A stretch of 64,000 nt of DNA from Candidatus Nanopelagicales bacterium (GCA_037045355.1 JBAOHO010000002.1:1-64000), one strand, 5' to 3'; counted from the stretch's first letter, positions 1-9,962 are shown. Translations and numbers: made by a program. Notes: a model not told the origin generated them from the sequence alone.

Positions 1-589
1 AGCGAGGCTGGCGATACCCATGCAACGCCCGAACAGCTGCCCCACAAGTAGCCCGCCTGGCGATCGAAGGACGGCGGCGAGGGCGAGTTGGCCAACCGAC
101 GTGGATATTGACTGAACGAGGGTCCTGGTCGCCACTGCGTGGTAGTCACGCTTCCGGATTGCAGCCTGACTAAGAATCACGTACACCGCGGTTAGCCAGA
201 CAGTCGGCGGAAGGAGCCACAACCATGGGAGAAGTGACAGGCTCGACTGGTCATCCAGATAGGGTCCGCCGAGAGCAACTCCACCGGTAAGGGCGAGGGA
301 AAAGATCGTAGCGGATACCAGAGCCAGTCGTATTAGCAGTCCACCCTTGATTTCCGAATCCGGGAGTGGCGCCGCCAATTCAAGACGTAGTCCAGCGACG
401 ATGGACAGCACCGCGACCATCGGCAATTATGTAGGAGAACACTCCGAAGTCATCCGGCGAGTACAGCCGGGTAAGGAACGGAGCCACCAAGAGTCCCACA
501 AGCGAGGCGACGAGGGTGCTCCCCGACATCGCAGCCAGGCTCCGCGTCAGCGGGTTGGCTGTCAGGCGGCGCCATGATCGCAGGGCCAT
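1..589 (-). CDS. Wzx-type polysaccharide flippase, N-terminal part (runs off window start)
   Basis: Membrane flippase of the polysaccharide/MOP export class, expected to move lipid-linked repeat units across the cytoplasmic membrane. The start is the ATG at 587-589 (MALRSWRRLTANPLTRS), followed by the typical N-terminal stretch GLLVAPFLTRLYSPDDFGVF. One frameshift near 420 is needed. The continuing frame reads LRLELAAPLPDSE and then several hydrophobic helices (for example WLWLLPPTVWLTAVYVILSQ) to base 1. The conserved 'RLELA-PLP' region is typical of bacterial Wzx proteins. The C-terminal half lies outside the window. It belongs with the Wzy-like gene at 4.3-5.5 kb, from which it is separated by insertion sequences. 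Family confident; sugar substrate unknown. Confidence 0.8.
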
Positions 590-747
590 CGTGCATTCTC
601 CCCGAACTCTCATCCACCTTGAATCGAACATACTTGACTGCACTGAAGGGGCTTTCAAGATCCTCGTGAAGTTGGTGGGATCGTACGCGACGCGCGCGGC
701 TGGAAGGACTGACCTGTCCCCGCTTTTCCGGACGGTTTCGGTGTGGT

Positions 748-850
748 GATCATGCCGCATCCTCGGCGGCGTTGTACTGCTGTTCGTAGTCGATGGGGCT
801 GAGGTAGTCCAGGGCGGAGTGGCGTCGGGTGGGGTTGCGTAGTGACCCCC
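748..850 (-). pseudogene. IS3-family OrfB, C-terminal scrap of IS-b
   Basis: The minus strand reads LRNPTRRHSALDYLSPIDYE followed by QQYNAAEDAA and a stop. This is the hallmark C-terminus of IS3 OrfB integrases ('NP.RRHSALGYLSP.E'). The DDE core is missing. Confidence 0.65.
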
Positions 851-894
851 GTCGTGGTTGACCACGAAATCGACGGCGGCGGTGACGCGGGTGC

Positions 895-1194
895 TCACGT
901 CAACCGCCGCGATGCTTTTCCCAACAGGTCGTCGTCCAACGCCAACTGACCGATCGTGCGTTCGGCTTCCGACAACTGCTTGGCGAGCAGGTCTTCGCGA
1001 GAATCCCGCGAGCCCTTGTCCGCCAACGCGGCCTCCATCCCGGCCACGGCCTGCTCGCGCCACCGCGCGAACGTCGTCTCGGAGATCCCCAGCTCCCTAC
1101 ACGTCTGCGACACCGTCTTCCGCTTGGTCAATACGCCCATCACCGCGTCACGCTTCTGCGCCGCCGTGAACGTCGATTTCCGTCCCATCTGCAT
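895..1194 (-). pseudogene. IS3-family transposase OrfA (helix-turn-helix), IS-b
   Basis: Frame 895-1194 encodes about 99 residues starting MQMGRKSTFTAAQKRDAV, an HTH_Tnp_1-type DNA-binding domain with the recognition motif CRELGISETTFARWREQ, then an acidic/leucine-rich C-terminus (LLAKQLSEAERTIGQ) as in IS3 OrfA proteins. In IS3 elements OrfA is joined to OrfB by -1 frameshifting to give the active transposase. The partner OrfB is almost absent, so this copy should be inactive. Confidence 0.7.
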
Positions 1195-1232
1195 GAGCCG
1201 CCCCGGGATGTCCGGAGGCATTCGGTTGTGTC

Positions 1233-1542
1233 TCATCCGGTGGGGATGGGACGGTTGCGGGCAGCGTAGTGGACGTCCTCGACATGTTGCGGGGTGAGAT
1301 CGTCGATGGACTCGTGGGGCCGGTCGTTGTTGAACCAGTCGACCCAGTTCGAACGTCTCGATTTCGACGTGTTCGCAGTCACGCCAGGGGCCTTCGGGAC
1401 GGATCAGTTCGGTCTTGGAACAGCCCGATCTGCGATTCGGCCAGGGCGTTGTCGCAGCGCGTAACCGACCGAACCCGACGGAGGCGTCGACCCCGGCGTC
1501 GATCAGGCGGTTGGTGAACGCGAACGACGTGTATTGGGCGAG
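1233..1542 (-). pseudogene. IS3-family OrfB of IS-a, C-terminal part
   Basis: This continues the split orfB with LAQYTSFAFTNRLIDAGVDA, SVG, then the region of the third catalytic residue (ALAESQIGLF-KTELIRPEGP) and the C-terminus HESIDDLTPQHVEDVHYAAR, ending NRPIPTG-stop at 1233-1235. Frameshifts near 1350 and 1450 break it. A nearly identical copy at about 10.17-10.47 kb lacks two of these indels. Confidence 0.75.
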
Positions 1543-3042
1543 TTCAACCGGTCGTTGCAACACCGGGTTGTTGAAGTGAGCGTAGCTGCTCCTCGAAGAC
1601 CTCGGCGGGGGTCTTCCAGCCGAGGATCTTGCGGGGTCGGTTGTTGAGCGCGAGAGCGACGGCCTCGAGGTCTTCGGCGGACCAGCGCGACAGGTCGGTG
1701 CCCTTGGGGAAGTACTGCCGCAGCAGCCCGTTGGTGTTCTCGTTCGTCGGGCCGCTGCCACGGCGAGTGCGGGTCGGCGAAGAACACCTTCGTGCCGGTC
1801 TCGAGCGCGAACTGGGCGTGGCCGGACAGTTCCTTGCCGCGGTCCCAGGTGAGCGTCTTGCGCAGCTGCTCGGGCAGCTTCGTCATCGACGCGGTCAGCG
1901 CGGCGTTCATCGCGACGGCGCCGTAGCCGCCCAGCGCTGGGCCGTTCTTCACGTGGCGGCTTCTCGCCCCAGCCTTCCAGCCGGGGCAGGTGCACCAGCA
2001 GCGTGGAGCGGCTGCTGCGCTCGACGAGCGTGCCGATCGCGGACCGGCCCGTGCCGATGATCAGATCGCCCTCCCAGTGCCCAGGGACGGCGCGGTCCGC
2101 GGCCTCGGCGGGACGCTCGCTGAGAACACGACATCCGCGGTGACATGCCCTTGCGGCTTGTTCTGCGATCGGGCCCGCGGCTGCCGCAGTGCGCGGCCGG
2201 TGCGCAGACAGGTGACCAGCTCGCGTTTGAGCGCGCCACGGCCCTGGATGAACAGCGACTGGTAGATCGCCTCGTGGCTGATGCGCATGGACTCATCATC
2301 GGGGAAGTCGACCTTCAACCGGTGCGAGATCTGCTCCGGGCTCCACGCCGTCGACCACCGCCGGTCCTGCCGGTGCGGCTTGTTCAGCCCCTTCCACGCC
2401 GGCGGCTGTCGGACCCGACGACGATGCGTGCCGTCGGGCCGGCGGACGTTGCCCGGCGAGCCGCTCCTGGACGTACTCGCGCAGCCGGTCGTTGGTCACG
2501 AGCTTCGCGGTCTTCGGGCGCTTCGCGGCCTGCTGCGCCTTCCACTGCGCCACCACCGCCCGGTACTCCTGCTTCCCGCTCCGGGTGGCCGCGTTGCGGC
2601 GCAGCTCGCGCGAGATCGTGCCCGGGTCGCGCCCGATCCTGCGGGCGATCTCACGCACGCCCGATGTCCTTGGCGCGCAGCAGCGCGATCTCCTCGCGCT
2701 CCTCGAACGACAGGTAGCGGCCAGTGGGCTCGGCCAGGCTGATCGGTGGCATGCCGCCAGCGTGGCGAAACCAGCGCGATCCCGACCGGCACCGACACGC
2801 CCACCGTCAATCGCCGCCTCCGCCGTCGTGATGCCCGTCGCGATCAGACGCCAGAACTGCCGCTGCACCGCCCGCGACGGCTCAGGCCGCCCCGGTGAGC
2901 GCATCGGCGGCCGCAACGCCCGATCCGCACGCCACTGCCGCCGCGCCCCCTCCGGCGCATCGCTGGTCTTCGCTGCTCCAGTCGCTCGTCGCCACCGCGA
3001 ACACCTCCATGATCAAGGTGTTGCGACGACCAGTTGAATCCG
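1543..3042 (-). mobile_element. IS30-family element inside IS-a
   Basis: About 1.5 kb bounded by imperfect inverted repeats: 1543-1564 (TTCAACCGGTCGTTGCAACA, then CC) and about 3018-3039 (GGTGTTGCGACGACCAGTTG, then AA). It interrupts IS-a orfB within the conserved 'GLVHH.DAG' region. The same junction between the IS30 3' end and IS-a orfB is found again at about 10.15 kb. Confidence 0.75.
1544..3010 (-). pseudogene. IS30-family transposase (multiple frameshifts)
   Basis: Reading leftwards from an ATG at 3008-3010, pieces in different frames give the IS30 order. An HTH part reads REIARRIGRDPGTISRELRR and NAATRSGKQEYRAVVAQWKA. Then come FPDDESMRISHEAIYQSLFI QGRGAL-KRELV, the DDE part PEQLRKTLTWDRGKELSGHA with TGTKVFFADPHSPWQRP, and the C-terminus ALNNRPRKILGWKTP ending GVATTG-stop at 1544-1546, inside the terminal repeat. 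At least five indels break the frame. If these are assembly errors the gene could be intact. Confidence 0.75.
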
Positions 3043-3660
3043 CCTTGGACTGCCGCGCGTCGCGGTGATGGACCAAGCCCGGACAGGTCGCTGACCCCGC
3101 GTCGGCGCCGGTGCCACATCGCCATGTCGAGCGCGTCCAGCGACCAGATCGGTGCGTCATGGTCGTGGCCGCCCGCCAGCCCACGATCATGCGGGAGAAC
3201 ACGTCGAAGATGAACGCGACGTAGACCCAGTCCCGGCGGGTCCCGACGTAGGTGAAGTCAGCGACCCACAGCTGGTTGGGCGCAGTGGCGGTGAAGTCGC
3301 CGGTCCACCAGGTCCTGGGACGCCGGCTCGGCGCCGGTCGGCGATCGTGGTGCGCACCCGCTTGCGCCCGCTGACGCCCTCGGCAGCCCTTGAGCCGCAT
3401 CAGCCGCTCGACGGTGCAGCGCGCCACGTCGTGAGCCGCGCTGCCGCGCAGATACAGCCAGATCTTGCGCGCCCCGAAGACGTCGCGTCAGCTTCTGCTG
3501 GTCGCGCTGCGGCGATCATACCGCCACGATCTGCTCGGTCGCCGCGCCGCCGCGCGACGGCGGTCGCGTCGACGGCGTCGTAGTAGGTACTCGGGGCGAT
3601 CTGCACCCGTGCTGCGACAGCACCGTGCAGATCGGCTCGACCCCGAACTCGCGCGCGGTA
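3043..3660 (-). pseudogene. IS3-family OrfB of IS-a, N-terminal part (split by IS30)
   Basis: The frames read MQIAPSTYYDAVDA, then MARCTVERLMRLKG and the integrase-core start FTATAPNQLWVADFTYVGT followed by RRDWVYVAFIFDVFSRMIVG. This contains the first catalytic Asp of the DDE triad (VADFTYV). It then reaches GLVHHRDA, the second Asp region, where the IS30 element begins. Several frameshifts are present. The remainder is at 1233-1542. Confidence 0.75.
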
Positions 3661-3679
3661 AGTCGGTCGATGAACTCCA

Positions 3680-4004
3680 CTAGAACCGGTGTGGGCGGTC
3701 GAGCTCCGCCGCGAAGAAACTCGACGCCGCCTTGAGGATCTCGTTGGCCCGCCGCAACTCCGAGTTCTCCTTCTTCAACGCCCGGATCTCAGCGATCTCC
3801 TCGCTGGTCTTACCCGTACGGGCACCGCCGTCGATCTCGGCCTGCCTCACCCACTTGCGCAACGTCTCCGGCGATCCGATCCCCAACTTCGACGAGATCG
3901 AACGCAACGCCTGAGACTCGTTGACGTAGTCAGACCTGGACTCCACACACCATCCGCACCGCGCGCTGCCGCAACTCCAACCGATACCTCGTAGAACGTG
4001 ACAT
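3680..4004 (-). pseudogene. IS3-family transposase OrfA of IS-a (frameshifted)
   Basis: Start ATG at 4002-4004 (MSRSTRYRLELRQRAVRMV), then a 1-bp frameshift near 3945 into ESRSDYVNESQALRSISSKL and the second HTH helix region PETLRKWVRQAEID. It ends with the coiled-coil-like RALKKENSELRRANEILKAA and ASSFFAAELDRPHRF. This is the classical OrfA layout: HTH followed by a leucine zipper. It lies directly upstream of orfB. Confidence 0.75.
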
Positions 4005-4261
4005 GAGACTGCATCCTTCCAAGGAAATCAGTCTCCGGACATCCCGGGGCGGCTCAGTCGTCGTCTGAGTCGGGCGACGAGCCCGGCCCCCAAACAAAAT
4101 GAGTCTCCAAACTACATCGGTGGTCCAGGGCTCAGGCGATGCCGGCCGACCCCGCGGAAACCCAGCCACGTGGCTTGGGTGGGGAGAGCCGGGCTGCGCC
4201 GGAGATCGTGGTCGGACTTTGGCCAGAACCATGGACAGCGCCCTTCTGGTCCTTGCCGGGG

Positions 4262-5464
4262 TCAGGGTCCGTTCCGCTTGGAAGTAAGTTCAAGGATCCG
4301 CCAGCCGAGTGCCGACGCCCCAAAGAAGACTCGTGCGTTGAGGTCGCCGGAGAACGCAACGGCGACCGCCATGGTCACAGCTAGCCCCAGACCGAGCAGG
4401 GCCAAGTCGGACGTTCTTGCCTTTGACCCCAAGACCACGATGGTTCCCAGCGTCAGCGCCGATGACTATGCCGCCCACAATCCATCCGCCCTCGACAAGG
4501 GCCTCCGGGCGAGGGTTCTGCATCAGAGAACTCTGAACCCGGACATCCAACTCCAGTTGCCGTATCCGATACCGTTCGGAAACTGCTGTATGATTGGCCG
4601 AGGTTCCGGAGAAGAAGGGCAGGCGAGCCTCGGTCGCCAGCGACGCGTCGCTAAGGGCACTGGAGACTTCGCATCTGGCTCAAGCCCACTGGCAATGCTA
4701 TGAAGGCCAACGAAGCAGCCAGCGCGGCAGCGGCCACGGCCGCTCGGCGCCCCGACCGGCCAGCGAGGAGGATGACGCATGTCACCCCTAACACCGCTGC
4801 GAGCGCCGGGCCTCGGGAATCGAGTCGGAGAAGTGCTGCGAGGAGGATGAGCACCGAAGGCACCGCAACAGCGGCTCGGAGCCGAGCGTTGAACGACGAG
4901 CCAGACACATGCCACGAGGGCGGCGGCGACCACCCTCGCAGACCAGATGGGATTTGCCCCGAAGACAGCGGTGCGTCCGTCCATCACTTCTGCGCTCAGG
5001 AGCGTCGCGATGCCCAGGAAGACCCCAGACCCGTCAGGCTCCCTGCGAAGGCAAGGACATCCTGCGGACCTTGGAGAACCTGTCGGCCAGGGCTGTAATG
5101 AGACAGGACGTCGCGATCGCCGATATCCTTCTCGGCCCCGTACTCGGACTGAACCGGGGTGAGGAGGCTTGGGCAGTAGCACCACGAAAATAAGGCCCAG
5201 GGTCAACCAGAAGGACGGCCGCGAGAAAAGTCGCACGGCCAGCATCTCCCCGGCCGCTAGAAACACCACAGCACCGACTAGCAAAGCGGCAATCGCGGTT
5301 ACTCGGAGAGGGGGAAGGGCGGTACCGGCGAAAAGCAGGGTGCAAGAGGCCCCCCCTGAAGGCGTGAGCCCAAGGCAGTCCAGCGCCGTCTCGCGATATG
5401 GCCACGCCATCACTCCCGGGGAATCGGGCCTCCCACTTGGAAGCACCGAGGAAATGATACCCAC
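4262..5464 (-). CDS. O-antigen polymerase/ligase-like (Wzy-like) membrane protein
   Basis: Multi-spanning membrane protein likely to polymerise or ligate lipid-linked glycan repeats at the outer face of the membrane. From the ATG at 5462-5464 the hydrophobic segments include VTAIAALLVGAVVFLAAG and FWLTLGLIFVVLLP. Further on are ARVVAAALVACVWLVV and AVAVPSVLILLAALLRLDSR GPALAA. The signature loop EALVEGGWIVGGIV (compare 'HN.LLE...E.G' of the family) is followed by the C-terminal DLALLGLGLAVTMAVAVAFS and GDLNARVFFGASALGWR, ending TSKRNGP-stop. At least four frameshifts must be bridged. The length of about 400 residues fits the Wzy/WaaL superfamily. It is the second polymerase/ligase-like gene in the locus; the other is at 34.2-35.6 kb. 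Assignment as polymerase rather than ligase is an inference from its closeness to wzx. Confidence 0.65.
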
Positions 5465-5867
5465 CAGGGGCGACAGAACGTCCTTGGACGACGTCTACGC
5501 ACGTCCCGGGCCGCAAAGTGGCTACTCCTTACATGGCTCCGCTGGCCGGTGCGGCCGTGTCGGCGGTGAACGCAATAGATGGGCTCCTGCCGCTATGCGC
5601 CTCGCGGTCTGGTTACCGAGAGTTCCGGCGATCCGGGAGGGGCTGGCCGGAATAATCGCGATGATGGCTACGCCCGTTCGATCGCGGCTGATGGTCACTT
5701 CCGCCGCTGTTCTAGACTTCCGGTCGGATGTATCGGACAAGTGGATCCGCTGGAACTCGCTACTGTTCCCGGCTGAATGTGGTTCGGTCACTTGGTTCAC
5801 CCGTAGCCCCGGCACTCTACCTCTGAGGGGCATTTGGAGTGATCGGCTGAAAGGCAAGGAGTTGTGC
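5465..5867. other. Divergent intergenic region
   Basis: About 400 bp between the leftward Wzy-like gene and the rightward ceramidase-like gene. No convincing coding frame was seen. It should hold promoters for both directions, but I could not identify -35/-10 boxes with confidence. Confidence 0.4.
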
Positions 5868-7182
5868 ATGCTTGAGGCCAGAGCCGTTCGGCGGACGATC
5901 ACGCCGGAGCGCCTACCTATCGAACTGGGTGGCTATGCCCAGGGCGAGAGGGCCTCCTCTATTGACTCCGACCTTGAGATGAACTGCGTGGCCCTGACAG
6001 ATGGAGTCGAGACCGCAGTGATAGTCAGCCTGGATCTTCTGTACGTGACCCACGCTCTTCGTAAGGCTGTTCTCGCTGGGGTGGCCGACGCCGGAGTCGA
6101 CGACTCCAGCCTGTTCATGGCCGCATCCCACACGCACTACGCTCCTGCGATCGATGAGACGAAGCCATTGCTTGGAACGCCCGACATCGGCTTCCGCGAC
6201 CAGATGCTCAGCACCATTGTCGAGGCAATCCGAGACGCAGTCCTTCGCGCCCGAATCGGCCGTTGTCCTTGCGAGTGCCTATGGGCGCGTGGCCACAGGC
6301 GTCAATCGTCGGAGGGGGCGCGTGGTACGGATTGGCCGAGGTGGAGTTGAAGTCAACAAGACTGCGATGTGCCCCAATCCGAGCGGATCGACCGACCCCG
6401 TCGTTTCCGTTCTCGCACTTCGAGACGGGGATCGCGCACTCGCGTATATCTGGTCGGGAGCCTGCCACCCAACGGGGCTCGCGGAAGGTGACACCATCAG
6501 CGCTCACTGGCCGGGCGATGTGCGCGACGAACTCCGTCGGGTTGAGCGCGCAGGCCATGTGGGCAGCGAGCACGTTCCTGTCCTCTTCCTCCAGGGTTTC
6601 TCCGGAGACGTTCGGCCTCCGAGCGGGCACCCAAAAGGAGGCCGCGCAAAGACGCTCCTGCGCCGAATCCTGTCTGGCCCCACGTTCGAGCCGCTCGATC
6701 CCGCCGAATACTCGCAGTGGGCAGGCGCGGCTGCCAGTGGGATCGCCCGACTCGCACGCGACTGCGTTCCTCAGGCCGCCACGGCTTCAGTCAGTTTCGC
6801 CAGGGTTGAGTTGCCCGCATCGCAGTTCGCTACTGACGCTACCCACTTGCCCCCAGTCTCGTTCCATCGGGTCACGGTTGGCGGCGTTACTCTGGTCGGC
6901 GCATCAGCCGAACTGGTCAGCGGCTACGCAGTACATGTCCGTGCGATGGCTCCGGAGATGCACGTAATTCCTGTGGGATGCATCGACCACGTCATCGGCT
7001 ACTGGCCCACCAACCAGATGTTTGAGGAGGGAGGCTATGAGGTGGTCGAGCACTGTCCGAGTTTCGGAATATCCGCCTGTAGTTCCGACATCGAGGAGTC
7101 GGTCTTGAAGCAGTTCGCGAGAATCCTGTCTGGCACGTGTAATCCACAGAGTGGCCACGCGATCGAGACGGAAGGCTCGTGA
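5868..7182 (+). CDS. Neutral/alkaline ceramidase-like protein
   Basis: Start ATG 5868 is preceded by AAGGAG at a good distance. The N-terminal segment RLPIELGGYAQGERASSIDS and the motif MAASHTHYAP match the N-terminal domain of neutral/alkaline non-lysosomal ceramidases (amidohydrolases of N-acyl chains), where S-H-T-H helps form the zinc site. A frameshift near 6245 joins this to VVLASAYGRVATGVNRRRGR, then ACHPTGL and FLQGFSGDVRPPSG, also seen in the family (HPT and GDV.P elements). The length of about 437 residues matches short bacterial members without the C-terminal Ig-like domain. No signal peptide is visible. Its stop overlaps the next start (GTGA), so it is translationally coupled to the three genes that follow. 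The substrate is probably an N-acyl group on a sugar or lipid in this locus (inference). Confidence 0.75.
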
Positions 7183-7473
7183 CCCCTCCAGCCTCCTGTC
7201 TACCTCCCACAGTAGCCAGCTCGTCGTTGCGAGGATCACGAACAGGGCTTGGGCGGCACCCAAACCGGTCCAGCGGATTGCGCCCCCGTCAGATGCCCTG
7301 CGAACTATCAGCCAAGGGGAGTCTCGGTTCCTGTCGCGCAGGAGCACGGGCCTATTCGACGCACGTCGGAGGACTTCAGCGAGAGCAACGGCGGCCTTGT
7401 CCGACTCTGCCCCGATCTGCGGACACCACCTGACTACATCAACCTGGGGCGGCCGATACGCTTGGACTCGTGA
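7179..7473 (+). CDS. Unknown small protein in the acyl/amide cassette
   Basis: A short gene of about 97 codons squeezed between the ceramidase-like and AAC(3)-like genes. The GTG at 7179 overlaps the upstream stop (GTGA) and the reading frame ending GRPIRLDS-stop overlaps the next start (GTGA at 7470), which argues that it is really translated. One or two frameshifts appear to split it: the middle reads well as PVQRIAPPSDALRTISQGES, and the end as EDFSESNGGLVRLCPDLRTP, PDYINLGRP. I do not recognise the family. The coupling suggests a role with its neighbours. Confidence 0.4.
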
Positions 7474-8376
7474 TTGACCAAATCGAAGCGGATCTACGCG
7501 CCTTGGGCCTGACAAGTGGTGATCACGTGCTCGTGCGCGCGGCCGCCAGCAAGTTGCGGCTGCAATCTGTCGAGGGTGGAGTCCGCCGTGACTCCGCTAG
7601 GGAACTGCTTGACGCCGCGCTGAAAGTCGTCGGCCCTGAAGGAACGGTGATAGCACTTACTTTCACGCCGAGTTCCTTGATGGCGATTGGTGCCAGCAGA
7701 ATGGCCCCGTACAGTCTCGCTAGCCCTCCCGTGACTGGACACTTCGCAGGTCTTGTGGCAAGTCACCCTGAAGCACGACGGAGCACCCATCCAACCAACT
7801 CGTTCACCGCGATTGGGGCGGCCTCCGACAGCTTTGTCCGCTTTCATACACCAGACGCGCACGCGTTCAGGCCGATGGAGGATCTGGTTGCCTACGCTGG
7901 CAAGATGCTTCTAGTGGGGTGCATCGAATCGTCACCTGGATTCAGTACTGTGCACCTCGCACAGTTCCATCTAGGACTGAGCTCACGCTCCCTGCTCTCC
8001 AGACATGTGAGCAGCAGATACATTGAGCTTTGCTGGACATCTGAGGACGAACCTCGCAACAGACATCCCAGGTTGCTCGATGGGGTTCGGACGTCTATAC
8101 GCGGAGTACCGTGCTCGGGGAATCCTCTCGGAAGGGACCGTCGCTGGAGCGGCCTCAATGCTAATCGAGGCGCCGGTCGCCTACACAACTGAGTACGAAT
8201 GTCTCCGGCGCGATCCGACATGTGTGCTGTGCGAAGATCCGCAATGCATGCGATGCCGAGGAACCCTGACCTACAACAGAGCGGAATGGGCCAGTTATTG
8301 GGGGCGCACCGCGCCGAAGCAGATCAAGGCACGACTGAAAGCTCATCCGAAGTCTCCAGAACGCGGCCCACGATGA
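7470..8376 (+). CDS. AAC(3)-family (aminoglycoside N3-acetyltransferase-like) acyltransferase
   Basis: GTG start at 7470 overlapping the previous stop. The sequence LRALGLTSGDHVLVRAAASK, then LLDAALKVVGPEGTVIALTF and HPTNSFTAIG, is the pattern of the antibiotic_NAT/AAC(3) superfamily (compare 'D.l.vHsS', 'G..GTl..P.ft', 'HP..S'). A frameshift near 8020 moves into FGRLYAEYRARGILSEGTVA with a C-terminal cysteine cluster (CLRRDPTCVLCEDPQCMRC). The length of about 300 residues is normal for the family. In surface-glycan loci such enzymes usually N-acylate amino sugars rather than confer resistance. Its stop overlaps the MaoC-like start (ATGA). The Cys-rich tail is unusual. Confidence 0.75.
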
Positions 8377-8776
8377 ACAAGCGTTCCTTGAAACTAGGCG
8401 ATAGCGTCGCGCTCCGTACTCAGGTCACAAGCCAGATGGTGAGTGAGTTCGCACACCTCAGCGGTGACCATAATCCGTTGCACCTGGACCAAGACTTTGC
8501 GGCACGGACTCGCTTTGGTAGATGCATCGTCCACGGTCTCCTGTTGGCTTCGTTCTACTCAAAACTCCTCGCTGAGGATCTACCAGGACCAGGAACGATC
8601 TATCTGTCGCAGTCGCTACACTTCCTCCGCCCCGTCTTCGTCGATTCAATGGTCACGACGTCGGTTGAACTAGTCAGCATCGAAACGGCAGAGGGTAAGC
8701 GGAGCTTCGACGTTCCACCACACTCGACAGCGGCAAGGAGGCCGTCTCTGGCGTGGCCGTCGTTCTGTATCGGTAA
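8373..8776 (+). CDS. MaoC-like (R)-specific hydratase/dehydratase domain protein
   Basis: Start ATG 8373 overlaps the preceding stop (ATGA). Hot-dog fold enzyme: the motif MVSEFAHLSGDHNPLHLDQD contains the catalytic Asp-His of (R)-specific enoyl-CoA hydratases ('SGD.NP.H'), followed by TRFGRCIVHGLLLASFYSKL as in the family. A single frameshift near 8712 gives the expected C-terminus TTLDSGKEAVSGVAVVLYR-stop at 8774-8776. About 134 residues, a normal single-domain MaoC protein. It would act on an acyl-CoA/ACP thioester and could supply an unusual acyl group (for example 3-hydroxyacyl) for the AAC(3)-like enzyme. That link is inference from the overlapping genes. Confidence 0.8.
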
Positions 8777-9031
8777 CCTCCGGCGGGTTGACTCCACCCG
8801 GTACGATTAGCGACCCAAGGCCGGAGCGCGCCCGGTTGTCGGTTCATCCGGGTCATGAGCGCTGCGTACGTTCTTACGAGTCCACGCGAGATTCCCGGGC
8901 ATTTCGGCGTGACCTCTGAGTGATCCGCGGATTTGTAGAGTCTTGCTCGGCCCGGCTTCGGGTCAGGAAGCTCGAGGATTCGATGTCGGCGAGGAAGAAG
9001 CATTCCCGGAGGAGACCGTTCGGAGGTTGTA

Positions 9032-9688
9032 GTGGACCGAATTCAAAGTCTCTTGACGCTTGGCTTTGGTCAGGATCTCGTCGGCTGATTTCGGTCCAGA
9101 CGAAGGGGTGGCAGCGGTCGTTCCAGCCGTCGATGAAGGCGCGGATCTTGGCGTTGAGGTCTTTGACCGAGGTGAAGGAGCCGCGGTGGATGGCTTGGCG
9201 TTCGATGATCGAGAACCAGACCTCGACCAAGGTTCAGCCACGACCCTGAGGTCGGGGTGAAGTGCACATGGACGCGGGGATTCGCCGTCAGCCAGTCTCG
9301 GATCTCGACCCGTTTGTGCGCGGCGTAGTTGTCCATGACCAGGTGCAGTTCCTGATCGGGGTAGGCGCGTGCGACTTGCTTCAAGAACGCCAGGAACTCC
9401 TGGTGGCGGTGCCGTGGCTTGCAGGCGCCGGTCACCTTACCGGTGGCGATCTCCAACGCCGCGAACAATGTGGTGGTGCCGTGCCGTTTGTAGTCATGGG
9501 TGCGCCGCTCGACGCTGCCCTCACGCATCGGCAGCATCGGCTGGGTGCGGTCCAAGCGCTTGGATCTGGGACTTCTCGTCGATGCACAACACCACCGCGT
9601 TCTCCGGCGGCGCCAAGTACAAACCCACGACGTCGGTGACCTTGCCGACCAACTCCGGGTCAGTGGAGAACTTGAACGTCTGCGACCG
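9032..9688 (-). mobile_element. Truncated IS630-family element (C-terminal half of transposase)
   Basis: Bases 9032-9688 match the complete IS630 copy at 19802-20460 until both sequences diverge after TGCGACCG. A TA target dinucleotide precedes it (9030-9031). The minus strand encodes the DDE half of the transposase: ATGKVTGACKPRHRHQEFLA, LHLVMDNYAAHKRVEIRDWL and HFTPTSGSWLN. After a 1-bp shift it continues as LVEVWFSIIERQAIHRGSFT. The 5' half is missing, replaced by an IS4/IS1634-like fragment at 9689. Confidence 0.8.
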
Positions 9689-9962
9689 GATGAGCAAGAC
9701 CGATCTGCGCGCGCGCCCCATGTTCGCGCGCACCAAAGAGGCCATCGAGGCGCACCTGACCGTCGTGTTCGCCGCCCTGGCCGTGGCCCGCACCATTCAG
9801 CAACGCACCGGCCTCGCCCTACGCAACGTCATCCGTCAACTCCGCCCGCTGCGTTCCGCCACACTGGCCATCAACGGCGCCGAGCAGACCTTCCCACCCC
9901 AGATCCCACCCGAACAGCAGACCATCCTCGACGCCATCAACCGCGCCGAAGCCACGCACTAA
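9689..9962 (+). pseudogene. IS4/IS1634-like transposase, C-terminal fragment
   Basis: The plus strand reads MSKTDLRARPMFARTKEAIE, then AHLTVVFAALAVARTIQQRT and NVIRQLRPLRSATLAI, ending NRAEATH-stop. The run 'DLRARP.......IEAHL.VVFAALA' is typical of the C-terminal end of IS4-superfamily (IS1634-type) transposases. It abuts the truncated IS630 on one side and the IS30/IS3 chimera on the other, so nothing remains of its own left end. Confidence 0.6.

Larger units (their letters stand above)
710..1194 (-). mobile_element. Decayed IS3-family element (IS-b), internally deleted
   Basis: Remnant of an IS3-type element reading leftwards. It keeps an almost complete orfA (895-1194) and only the last ~100 bp of orfB (748 to about 850), so roughly 800 bp of orfB is missing. 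A terminal-repeat-like sequence, TGACCTGTCCCCGCTTTTCC, starts at 710. Its upstream side is cut at 1194 by the end of the neighbouring IS3 element IS-a, whose terminal TGAGCCG begins there. Confidence 0.65.
1194..4056 (-). mobile_element. IS3-family element IS-a, interrupted by an IS30 element
   Basis: A complete-length IS3 element bounded by 26-bp inverted repeats: 1194-1219 (TGAGCCGCCCCGGGATGTCC, then GGAGGC) and 4031-4056, which read outward as the same sequence apart from one base near the inner end. orfA is at 3680-4004; orfB follows but is split by the IS30 element at 1543-3042. Without the IS30 the element would be about 1.36 kb, a normal IS3 size. Related pieces of the same element lie at 9966-10511, 22498-22567 and, strongly decayed, near 44.1 kb. 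Confidence 0.8.

Noticed and set aside
7470..8376. Aminoglycoside-resistance gene
   Set aside because: The AAC(3)-like fold is also used for amino-sugar acylation. Coupling to ceramidase-like and MaoC-like genes in a glycan locus makes a resistance role unlikely.
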